Shown here one piece after another: positions 8,201 to 14,057 of a stretch of 22,232 bases of DNA. Position numbers and translations under genes: made by a program. This stretch comes from a virus. Location of the stretch: IMG/VR virus record IMGVR_UViG_3300015262_000035, positions 1 to 22,232 of that record, one strand, 5' to 3'. Within the stretch, counting starts at the first letter, position 1; every line of letters starts with the position of its first letter. The notes under the pieces were generated by a model. That model had not been told where the DNA came from, ran no database searches, and saw only the letters and a program-made list of their open reading frames with translations.

Positions 8201-8509
8201 ATGAGAAAAACATTGATCGTCATGGCATTGGCCGCGCTCTCAACCTCGGCGATGGCTGCCGAACTCACGCTGAACGGCGAGTACGGCTGTGAAGACCAGA
8301 CCACGCAGCGTTCGCGTCAGGTGCTGATGCAGAACATCGTGTCGGACAACCCGCATTACGTGGCGCAACGCGCAGAGATGCGCGAATCGCTGGTTAACCT
8401 TTCGACCTACATGTGCAAGCCGCTGACTGGGCAATTCAAGGTGCTGCAGCGTGATGGCGCCTACGCCCTGGTGCAGGCCAAGCCAGTTCCGCTATGGGTC
8501 ACGGAGTAG
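8201..8509 (+). CDS. Exported small protein of unknown function, moron candidate
   Basis: The 102-residue product begins with a clear Sec signal peptide: MRKT, a hydrophobic core (LIVMALAALSTSAMA), and an AMA cleavage site with predicted cut near residue 19. The mature part (about 83 residues) has two cysteines, C30 and C72, which could form a disulfide in the periplasm, and no membrane span. The ATG at 8201 was preferred over upstream starts because it fits the signal peptide and has a GGTGAG site 4 bases before it. It is probably cotranscribed with the membrane-protein gene ending at 8196. Its last 11 bases overlap the end of the convergent minus-strand gene (stop at 8499), so the cassette seems packed tightly against the late operon. 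No terminator hairpin was found after it. A periplasmic partner to the membrane protein, for exclusion or conversion, is an inference. Confidence 0.72.
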   Translation: MRKTLIVMALAALSTSAMAAELTLNGEYGCEDQTTQRSRQVLMQNIVSDNPHYVAQRAEMRESLVNLSTYMCKPLTGQFKVLQRDGAYALVQAKPVPLWVTE

Positions 8510-8990
8510 AGTCGTAACCCAGCGAGGGGTGGATTGCTGAGCCGCCAACCAAACCTGAGACGGTAGCCATTCCCAGTATTCGCCGGATGTATTCCTTGTT
8601 GCGAAAAACCGCCGGCCCCATCACTGGGCGTGCCGGCATCTTTGGCGTGCCGAATTCGTGATAGACCATCTTCTCATCGGTTGAGCCAATGACCGTTTCC
8701 AGAGCGTGCGTGGTGTGCGTGATGCTTTGCTGCATCTCGCCACTGGCCAGCAAGGGCGCATCGGCCGGATATCCCATCCTGGTCTTGTGCGCCTCGGTGG
8801 AGTCGGCAAGGTCCGCCCAAGCCGGGAATGGGCCAATACCTGCCTGGTAATGGCCTATCTCGTCCTTTGCGGTCTGCTCAACCTTCACCGCGCACTTCTC
8901 AAGGCCCTCATGCAGGCTGACCAGTAACGCCACCTCTTGCGTGGCCATGTGCAGCGCCAGCGCGCCAAGGCTCTTGAATTCCACGGTCAT
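8499..8990 (-). CDS. gp10/gpG-like minor tail or tail-completion protein
   Basis: A 163-residue protein whose ATG overlaps the stop of the chaperone frameshift extension (ATGA). The early helical part contains two long helices (about residues 5-50), and the segment YHEFGTPKMPARPVMGPAVF (about 112-131) is the hallmark of HK97-gp10 / Mu virion-morphogenesis proteins, where HxxGT and MPARPF sit next to a helix. These proteins usually work in tail completion or the head-tail neck. Here the gene lies between chaperone and tape measure, not among the connectors, which is unusual, so a minor tail role is possible. No signal or membrane segment. Its 3' end overlaps the convergent plus-strand gene by 11 bases. 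Confidence 0.65.
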   Translation of the reverse strand: MTVEFKSLGALALHMATQEVALLVSLHEGLEKCAVKVEQTAKDEIGHYQAGIGPFPAWADLADSTEAHKTRMGYPADAPLLASGEMQQSITHTTHALETVIGSTDEKMVYHEFGTPKMPARPVMGPAVFRNKEYIRRILGMATVSGLVGGSAIHPSLGYDSTP

Positions 8991-9576
8991 TTCCTCTCGT
9001 CAAACTGCAGGCTCGACCAATTCCAGTCGCCGGCGCCTTCGAATTCGGAAAACATGATCGAAAACGCCATACGCTCGTAATCGGCCAGCAGCTCGCAGTC
9101 AAACACCCGATCAAAAGGAACCCCGTTCTTCACCAGCCAGCATCGGCTGCGAAAATCGGGGTCCTCTGTCAGTTTTTTGCGGCGGCCTGCTCAGAGCTGA
9201 GCTCTGCCTTGGTGCTTTCAGCGTCGGCCTTGGCTTTGGCGGCCTCATATTCGGCCAGCATGTGCTGCTCAATCGCGGCGTAGCCATCATCACCCAGCTC
9301 GGCCAGCATCGCGTCGATCTGTTTTTGGGTCTGCGGCAAGCCAAAGCCCACGTCGTCGATGAAGACAACGGCGGCGGCCGGAAAGGCAAACATGCCCATG
9401 TACATGGTGTTGGCGGCCACATCGGCGCCGACAGCCATGATCACGCGCGACTTCTGAAGCGGGTCCAGGGTGCGCAACTGAATGGTGCGACCGCGACTGT
9501 CCTGAATCGACACGAATTTCGGTTTCTGGTCGACGTGAACAGGCGCAGCGGGTTCGGTAATTTTAACGGTAGCCAT
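8987..9576 (-). CDS. Tail assembly chaperone, -1 frameshift fusion (G-T type)
   Basis: The long form joins the 135-residue upstream product to 61 residues read in the -1 frame (196 in total). It uses the slippery heptamer at 9172-9178, just before the TGA of the upstream frame. The extension starts LTEDPDFRSRCWLVKNGV and ends with a TGA at 8987-8989 that overlaps the ATG of the next gene. The motif DWNWSSLQF near its end is of the kind found in the T part of phage chaperones. In lambda and P2-like phages the short and long forms bind the tape measure during tail assembly and are absent from the virion. The position between tube and tape measure is exactly where these genes lie. The extension has no good start codon of its own, which supports expression only by frameshift. 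Confidence 0.8.
9117..9178 (-). other. Programmed -1 ribosomal frameshift signal
   Basis: On the minus strand the codons read GCA AAA AAC TGA, giving the classic heptamer A-AAA-AAC (9178-9172), which fits X-XXY-YYZ. Seven bases downstream GGACCCC (9164-9158) can pair with GGGGTTCC (9124-9117) with one bulged base, and this encloses a perfect 5-bp hairpin CAGCC/GGCTG (9149-9134). Spacing and fold fit a stimulatory structure. The -1 frame stays open for 61 codons to the next gene. Confidence 0.8.
9169..9576 (-). CDS. Tail assembly chaperone, short form (G type)
   Basis: The 135-residue short form ends at the TGA right after the slippery heptamer. The N-terminal two-thirds is a compact mixed domain (RGRTIQLRTLDPLQKSRVIM at about 29-48; a hydrophobic Ala/Gly segment around 50-75). 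The final 30 residues are charged Ala/Glu/Lys helix (AEYEAAKAKADAES). A GAGG site lies about 8 bases before the ATG at 9576. Located between tail tube and tape measure, it is expected to coat the tape measure and recruit tube subunits. Most product should be this form, with a minority of frameshifted product. Confidence 0.83.
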   Translation of the reverse strand: MATVKITEPAAPVHVDQKPKFVSIQDSRGRTIQLRTLDPLQKSRVIMAVGADVAANTMYMGMFAFPAAAVVFIDDVGFGLPQTQKQIDAMLAELGDDGYAAIEQHMLAEYEAAKAKADAESTKAELSSEQAAAKN

Positions 9577-9609
9577 GGGTAAAGCCTCTGGTCAGTGAGT
9601 CGTCAAGGA

Positions 9610-9661
9610 GCATGGCGTGCGGGGTGACGAGTCCCGCGCCCTGCGTGCCGGGCTGCCATGC
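9610..9661 (-). other. Structured RNA element between tube and chaperone genes
   Basis: An outer perfect 7-bp inverted repeat (GCATGGC at 9610-9616, GCCATGC at 9655-9661) encloses an inner GC-rich stem (GCGGG at 9619-9623 with CCCGC at 9633-9637). It fills most of the 93-base gap between the tube stop (9670) and the chaperone start (9576). There is no U tract, so it is not a standard terminator. It may protect the tube mRNA 3' end or lower expression of the chaperone relative to the tube. Confidence 0.5.
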
Positions 9662-9669
9662 AAACAAGG

Positions 9670-10095
9670 TCAAACCTTGAGGCGGCGGCGAGCAGTGAAC
9701 GACATCGACTGATGAATAGTCTTGTCGCCTTCCTTCTTGCCGGCATCCTCAAGCTTCAGGATTACGTGGGTGTAGCGCCAGGTTGTGACGCCGCCGCCGA
9801 CTTCCTGAATGGTTTCGGTGATGGTCGCCGGGTTTTGGTTGACGCCGTTGTAGTAGTCGCTTTCAAACTGCGCCCACCAGTCATCGAGGGTCGAATCGAC
9901 GCGCTCAGCTTCAAAGGTGCCGGTCCAGCCTTTCGGGATCATCAGTTCGTCGGTCAAACCGTTGAGCGGGGTGATTTCCTGGTTGGTCACCTTCGGCTTG
10001 GAGTCGAAGTTCATCAGCTTGCTGAGCCGAATCGGCCCGGTCGGGGTGTTGATGTCGATCGAGACGTCCTTCCCCGTGTTGTATCCACCTTGCAT
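9670..10095 (-). CDS. Tail tube protein
   Basis: The product (141 residues, starting MQGGYNTGKDVSIDINT) has the size and layout of myovirus tail tube proteins and follows the sheath gene, the standard pairing. Beta-rich features include GPIRLSKLMNFDSKPK (about 20-35) and IPKGWTGTFEAERVDSTLDD (about 53-72), whose pattern of a Gly-Trp-rich strand then a helix with DDW is typical of tube proteins of this type. The longest open frame begins four codons earlier with TTG, but GGAG (10102-10105) sits 6 bases before the ATG at 10095 and would lie inside the longer form, so the ATG is the better start. The tube forms the inner channel through which DNA passes. A terminator hairpin precedes it and a structured gap follows. 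Confidence 0.88.
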   Translation of the reverse strand: MQGGYNTGKDVSIDINTPTGPIRLSKLMNFDSKPKVTNQEITPLNGLTDELMIPKGWTGTFEAERVDSTLDDWWAQFESDYYNGVNQNPATITETIQEVGGGVTTWRYTHVILKLEDAGKKEGDKTIHQSMSFTARRRLKV

Positions 10096-10105
10096 GGCGT
10101 TCTCC

Positions 10106-10132
10106 AAATAAAAAACCCGGCTCTAGGCCGGG
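10106..10132 (-). terminator. Rho-independent terminator after sheath gene
   Basis: A perfect 6-bp GC stem (CCCGGC 10116-10121 with GCCGGG 10127-10132) with a 5-base loop is followed on the minus strand by UUUUUUAUUU (10115-10106). It lies 20 bases past the sheath stop and just ahead of the tube ribosome site. Since the tube is needed in quantity, termination is probably partial, or the hairpin serves as a protective mRNA 3' end. Confidence 0.8.
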
Positions 10133-10151
10133 CTGGGAAGTGATTCAGCGC

Positions 10152-11708
10152 TTAGGTGCGCGGCGTGGCGGACGCAACGATCGTGACGGACTGGCCCGCC
10201 TCGAGATTGACGAGGAAGTAGCGGATCACGGACAGGTACTTGACCTGCACGTCAGCCTGCATGTAGCCCAGGGCCACCCGTGAATCTGGGTTGTTGGTCG
10301 CGTCGATCTGCACCGAGAAAGCCGGGCCGCCGTTAACGTCGCCGATCATCCCCTGGATGCGCAGCGTGTCGAGGAAGCTTTCCAGGGTCGATTTGGTGGT
10401 GCGCCGAACATCCGGGGTCTGCAACTGACCGATTACGCCTCCGAACGAGGCGGCAATCGTCAGGCCGATGAAGTTCGTCATCCGCGTGTAGTTGTCACCG
10501 TTCACCGCCGAGTTGCTGGAGCTGTTCAGGCCAGAACGATGGCCGAAGTAGCTGCCGCCTGGGCAAGGGTTGGTGATGACGTCCAGGCGCGCGCCGTTGA
10601 TCGCGCCAATCTCGGCGATGCTGTACGGCTGCTGCGACAGGTTGCGCTGGGTCGATACCGAGTTGGTGATCGGCTTGTTCAGCGGGTTTTGATGGGGTGA
10701 CAGTGCGGCAATCTTTGCCGCAGCGAAAGTTGCCGGGGCAATCATGCGCTGCTGGCCGTTCACCTGGTCCTGCCAGTACACCCAGTCGCCTACCATGACC
10801 TTCAGCGCGTAGCTGTCACAGCCGGCGTTGGTCAGCGCGGTGGCGACGGTGACGTACGATGCGCCTGCCGCGCCCTGGGTGACCATGTAGCAGCCTTCGG
10901 ACAGGCCGTAGGTGACCATGGTTGGCCATTGCGTGCCGTCGGTGAGATCAACCAGGTTGGCGACCTGTGCACCGCTACCGCGCAGGGCGTACATGCCTTT
11001 GCGAGTCGAGCCGGTCACGCCATCAACGCCGATCAGCACTGCATCGGTGATGGTGGTGTTGCCAGAGGTGCCAGTGGTGAACGCGATGGTCTGGGTAACA
11101 GCCACAGGAGCCAGAGCGGTGGCGCCGACAGTGGCGATTACCAGCTGCGACGGGCCGCGGATACCGGATTGCCCGTTGTTGACCGCGCTGACGATGTTCT
11201 GCCACAGCGCCAAGCCAGAGCCGGGGATGTTGTCGAATACTTCCGGCGCCACGCCTGGCAGCGAGACGGTGAGTTTCCAGCTCGATGCAGCCGAACCGGT
11301 TGCCAGCGTAGCGCTGAGCGAGTTGCCGAGGGTGCCGGTATAGAACGCGGTCAGGGTTGCGCCTGTTGCTGCGGCGGTATCCTTGAGCGTACCGGTTGCC
11401 GCAGTGTCCGTGCCGTCCGTGACCCGCACGGCGCGGATGTTGGAAGCGCCGCCCTGGATCGATACGGCGATCGCGGTGCACAGGTCGTACTTGCGCACGG
11501 TCTGTGTGCCGAACTTCTGCGAAGCGTCCCCAGGCGAGCCAACCAGGGTCGCGCTGTTGACCGGACCCCAGTCAGCCACGCCAACGATGCCGAGAATGTC
11601 AGTCGCCACCCCGTTGATATAGCGGGTCTTTGGTGGAACGATCTGGATGTAGAGATCTGGCGCCTGAAGTGCCGCCGTGTTCAAGCCGCCTGCCGGATAG
11701 ATGGGCAT
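10152..11708 (-). CDS. Tail sheath protein
   Basis: The 518-residue product is the contractile sheath. It has the sheath length, the N-terminal start MPIYPAGGLNTAALQAPDLY, and a C-terminal domain with family-like stretches: KPITNSVSTQRNLSQ (about 345), GARLDVITNPCPGGSYFGHR (about 371-391) and an end of the form SRVALGYMQADVQVKYLSVI then FLVNLEAGQSVTI. The middle (about 100-230) is Thr/Ala-rich beta structure and probably an outer insertion domain. The ATG at 11708 is preceded by a near-perfect AGGAGG 5 bases away, the strongest ribosome site in this part of the window, which fits a protein needed in hundreds of copies. Hairpin terminators flank the gene on both sides. This gene defines the phage as a myovirus type. 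Confidence 0.92.
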   Translation of the reverse strand: MPIYPAGGLNTAALQAPDLYIQIVPPKTRYINGVATDILGIVGVADWGPVNSATLVGSPGDASQKFGTQTVRKYDLCTAIAVSIQGGASNIRAVRVTDGTDTAATGTLKDTAAATGATLTAFYTGTLGNSLSATLATGSAASSWKLTVSLPGVAPEVFDNIPGSGLALWQNIVSAVNNGQSGIRGPSQLVIATVGATALAPVAVTQTIAFTTGTSGNTTITDAVLIGVDGVTGSTRKGMYALRGSGAQVANLVDLTDGTQWPTMVTYGLSEGCYMVTQGAAGASYVTVATALTNAGCDSYALKVMVGDWVYWQDQVNGQQRMIAPATFAAAKIAALSPHQNPLNKPITNSVSTQRNLSQQPYSIAEIGAINGARLDVITNPCPGGSYFGHRSGLNSSSNSAVNGDNYTRMTNFIGLTIAASFGGVIGQLQTPDVRRTTKSTLESFLDTLRIQGMIGDVNGGPAFSVQIDATNNPDSRVALGYMQADVQVKYLSVIRYFLVNLEAGQSVTIVASATPRT

Positions 11709-11723
11709 GGCTTCCTCCTAATG

Positions 11724-11748
11724 AAAAAACCGCCTCAGTGGGCGGTTT
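11724..11748 (-). terminator. Rho-independent terminator before sheath gene
   Basis: An 8-bp stem (AAACCGCC 11727-11734 with GGCGGTTT 11741-11748) and 6-base loop are followed on the minus strand by a U run (11729-11724). It comes 22 bases after the stop of the small gene at 11770 and immediately before the strong sheath ribosome site, separating connector genes from the sheath. Confidence 0.78.
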
Positions 11749-11769
11749 CTTGTGTGTGGGTTGCGCCTG

Positions 11770-11964
11770 TTAGGCGTTGGCGACTTTCAGGACGTTGCCC
11801 GCGCACTCGCCGGCCAGTACGGCGGCGACCTCATCGGGGTCACTTAGCACTTGGCCGACTTGGTAGTCAGCAAAGGCGAACTTGACGGTCAGCTTGAAGG
11901 GCGATGCTGCTTTAGCCTTTGAGGCCGGGGCAGCCACGGGAGTATCTGGGGTATCGGAGTCCAT
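11770..11964 (-). CDS. Small protein of unknown function before sheath
   Basis: The 64-residue product starts with an acidic, Pro/Ala-rich tail (MDSDTPDTPVAAPASKAKA) followed by a small folded part (FKLTVKFAFADYQVGQVLSD, then DEVAAVLAGECAGNVLKV). A longer frame starting at TTG (11976) exists, but GAGG lies 6 bases before the ATG at 11964 and overlaps the stop of the previous gene, so the ATG is preferred. Small genes of this form commonly lie just upstream of phage sheath genes; their function is unknown to me. A terminator follows. Confidence 0.7.
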   Translation of the reverse strand: MDSDTPDTPVAAPASKAKAASPFKLTVKFAFADYQVGQVLSDPDEVAAVLAGECAGNVLKVANA

Positions 11965-11972
11965 GACGGGCC

Positions 11973-12794
11973 TCAAGGGTTTCGAGTGATTACAGGGGAG
12001 CCAGCGGGCGAGGTCGAGAGGTTGCTTACTGGAGCGACAATCTCAGCTGCCTGCATGGTTTGCGTAGTGGCGTAGTCGATCAGGTAGAACAGGTCGAGCC
12101 GGTAAAGCCCGGCCTTCTGGAGCTGGTCGGTCATCAGCGAGCCGGCCGAACGGATGATCCCGTAGGAGCCGTCCGTGAAGTTGATGCTGTTGCCGTCGGA
12201 CAGCGCCGAATCAATCGGGCTGGCGACGGCATCGCGTGCCGCCGGAGTCGGAGCCCAGACGATGATCTGCACCGACTGTTCTTGGCGCTTTGTTTCTTTG
12301 TAGGCCACGCCAAAACCGCCGACTCGCGCAAAGACGTTGTGAGCGCCTGTCAGCGTGATAACCGGCCCAGTGCTGGAAGCGCCAGGGATCATCGAGGCCA
12401 GCGCCGTGGCGGCACTCGTCAGCGTGTCGGTGAGCTGCATCGCATAGACGTAGCTGACACCGTTCAGGTTGATCATCAGGTTTTGGAGGCTGATGGTCCC
12501 GGACAGCGTGACGACCGAGCCGACCACCGTCATGACGACGGTATGGGTTGGTGTGGTCAGTTGCGTCCAGCCTCTGCCGAGGTAGCGCGTGGTCTTGCGA
12601 TCCTTGCCCGCCGGATAGACGCTGATGTGCGCAGAGCCTGCCGCAAGGTCAGTTTCCAGCACGTTTGGAATAGGCCAGCCCGGATAGACACGGATCGGAA
12701 TCCCTGCCGCGCTGGGCTGCCCGGTTCCCTGTGGGTAGGCGATGGCCGCAACCTGCGCCGCGACCTGTTTCAGTACATCGGTCAGACTCGCCAT
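11973..12794 (-). CDS. Putative tail terminator / neck protein
   Basis: A 273-residue protein in the head-tail connector block between capsid and sheath. It begins MASLTDVLKQVAAQVAAIAYP, then has beta-rich stretches, and includes a segment YKETKRQEQSVQIIVWAPTP (about 166-185), followed by DAVASPIDSALSDG and a C-terminal strand GLYRLDLFYLIDYATT. That order (strand, helix, strand ending in an aromatic D/Y-rich sheet) resembles tail-terminator proteins, which are usually near 150 residues, so this one carries a large insertion (about 75-160). The start is one base from the previous stop (TGATATG). Assignment is by position and general pattern; other neck roles are possible. Confidence 0.5.
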   Translation of the reverse strand: MASLTDVLKQVAAQVAAIAYPQGTGQPSAAGIPIRVYPGWPIPNVLETDLAAGSAHISVYPAGKDRKTTRYLGRGWTQLTTPTHTVVMTVVGSVVTLSGTISLQNLMINLNGVSYVYAMQLTDTLTSAATALASMIPGASSTGPVITLTGAHNVFARVGGFGVAYKETKRQEQSVQIIVWAPTPAARDAVASPIDSALSDGNSINFTDGSYGIIRSAGSLMTDQLQKAGLYRLDLFYLIDYATTQTMQAAEIVAPVSNLSTSPAGSPVITRNP

Positions 12795-12795
12795 A

Positions 12796-13434
12796 TCACA
12801 CCTGTGCCTGCATTGCGGTGATGCGCCACCCCATGTCCGTCAACTCAGCGCTCGAGATCACGTATTTTCGCCCGAGCTCATCGCGGATGATGTCGCTGGT
12901 GCGCAGGACGATCCCGGGCCAAGCCGGCATCAGGATTGCCCACCAAGGCGTTTTCACATCCCCTGGCAACTTGGCATCGTTCGTCTCGCCTTTCGTGCCC
13001 TGCAGGACACTGGCGGGCCAGCCCTGCATCAGCGTGACCTCGTTGGCTGGCGTATCGCTTGCCCAGCCACCCAGGCCAACACCCGCATCCATCCCGACGC
13101 GCAGCACCGAGACAACGCGGTTCGTCTGCACGCAATAGATTGGCAGCGTGTCCTGCATCGCGGCGACGAAGAACGCGCCCTGATGACCGACGAGAAAGTC
13201 GCCCGGCTCGAAGGTTCTGCCGTCGAAGAGACCCAGCCAAGTGGCCTGACCGTATTTGTTCGGCGCGGAGTAGCTGAAATTCGTGGTAAACGAAGCCGGC
13301 AGCGTCTGCAAAGCGGTTGACGTCAGCGGGTTACTGGCGCTGGTAGCGCGAAATTGCTGGTAGTTGAAACCGATTCGCTTGGCTGCCTTGCCGTAGCCGA
13401 TGTATATCTTGTCGCGAAGCTTCAGGCCATCCAT
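12796..13434 (-). CDS. Head-tail connector region protein, unrecognised
   Basis: The product is 212 residues when started at the ATG at 13434 (MDGLKLRDKIYIGYGKAAKR). The longest open frame starts 23 codons earlier, but those residues overlap the upstream gene, and AAGGGG lies 5 bases before the chosen ATG, so the shorter form is preferred. The sequence has an aromatic N-terminal part, a central beta region (TWLGLFDGRTFEPGDFLVGH at about 67-86, resembling a small barrel strand pair) and an end ISSAELTDMGWRITAMQA. No signal, membrane segment or known motif is seen. Its place among connectors suggests a neck, adaptor or minor head protein, but the family is not recognised. Confidence 0.6.
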   Translation of the reverse strand: MDGLKLRDKIYIGYGKAAKRIGFNYQQFRATSASNPLTSTALQTLPASFTTNFSYSAPNKYGQATWLGLFDGRTFEPGDFLVGHQGAFFVAAMQDTLPIYCVQTNRVVSVLRVGMDAGVGLGGWASDTPANEVTLMQGWPASVLQGTKGETNDAKLPGDVKTPWWAILMPAWPGIVLRTSDIIRDELGRKYVISSAELTDMGWRITAMQAQV

Positions 13435-13435
13435 G

Positions 13436-13828
13436 TCAACCCCTTGCGAGGCTGATACTGCCATCGCCAAGTGATGGGCCGGGAGGCACGCCGAGGAAGC
13501 CACACAACTCGCGGCGCCAGATCCGGTAAAGGTTCATGCGGTCGCGAACTTCGTTTTTATTGTGCACCCAGACGGCGGCCTGATCCGTGTCGAGGTTGTC
13601 GGTGGAGGACAGAACATCAGTCTCCAGGCCGGCAAGTTTGGTCAGGAACGAGGCCAAGGTAACCTCTTCCTCCGGGCGCAGACTGCCAAGCCGGTGATTC
13701 AGCGTCTGCCAGATCAACGGCGCAACCCAGCCCCAGGCAGTGTCACGACGGTCATCAAGCGTAACGTCACCCTGCATCGGGTAGCCGGCATAGCGGCGGG
13801 CGTCCGACTTTTGCTGGTCAGTAAGCAT
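13436..13828 (-). CDS. Putative head-tail adaptor protein
   Basis: A 130-residue mostly helical protein next to the capsid genes, of the usual size and position for adaptors that sit under the portal. Features: a short N-terminal helix (LTDQQKSDARRYAGYP), two long helices (APLIWQTLNHRLGSL; EEEVTLASFLTKLAGLETDVL) and a basic helix (NKNEVRDRMNLYRIWRREL, about 90-109). This four-helix layout fits gp6/gp16-like adaptors. GGGGC lies 4 bases before the ATG. The stop overlaps the ribosome site of the next gene. Assignment is by size, fold pattern and location, without a specific motif. Confidence 0.5.
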   Translation of the reverse strand: MLTDQQKSDARRYAGYPMQGDVTLDDRRDTAWGWVAPLIWQTLNHRLGSLRPEEEVTLASFLTKLAGLETDVLSSTDNLDTDQAAVWVHNKNEVRDRMNLYRIWRRELCGFLGVPPGPSLGDGSISLARG

Positions 13829-13868
13829 GTTCGCCCCTGCTATCGTTGGTTAGCGCCCACTCGGCGTA

Positions 13869-14006
13869 TTACGAATTCTTGTCTTTCGACGGTTTCTTTT
13901 CTACGTACAGCGTGTGCAAAGCCTCATCGAAGCTTGCCGCGTCGATGAGCACGTATTCACCCTGATCTTCGCTCCAAGGCTGAACCTTTACGGTTTCTTC
14001 GTTCAT
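13869..14006 (-). CDS. Small acidic protein, 45 residues
   Basis: A short gene between capsid and adaptor, below the size of most ORF scans. It starts MNEETVKVQPWSEDQGEYVL and ends VEKKPSKDKNS. A GGAG site 6 bases before the ATG at 14006, and its filling of the gap to the next gene (13828), support it. The charged N-terminal half and basic C-terminal tail suggest a soluble accessory protein. No family is recognised. A stable hairpin (14029-14050) lies just before it, after the capsid gene. Confidence 0.65.
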   Translation of the reverse strand: MNEETVKVQPWSEDQGEYVLIDAASFDEALHTLYVEKKPSKDKNS

Positions 14007-14028
14007 GTTCTTCTCCAGAAAGTGATGA

Positions 14029-14050
14029 GCCCGAGGCCGAAGCCCCGGGC
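14029..14050 (-). other. Stable UUCG hairpin after capsid gene
   Basis: On the minus strand GCCCGGGGC and GCCUCGGGC pair fully over 9 bp (one G-U) around a UUCG tetraloop, an exceptionally stable loop. It lies 7 bases past the capsid stop. There is no solid U tract, so it is more likely an mRNA-protecting 3' hairpin or a weak terminator than a strong terminator. Confidence 0.6.
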
Positions 14051-14057
14051 GCAGTCT

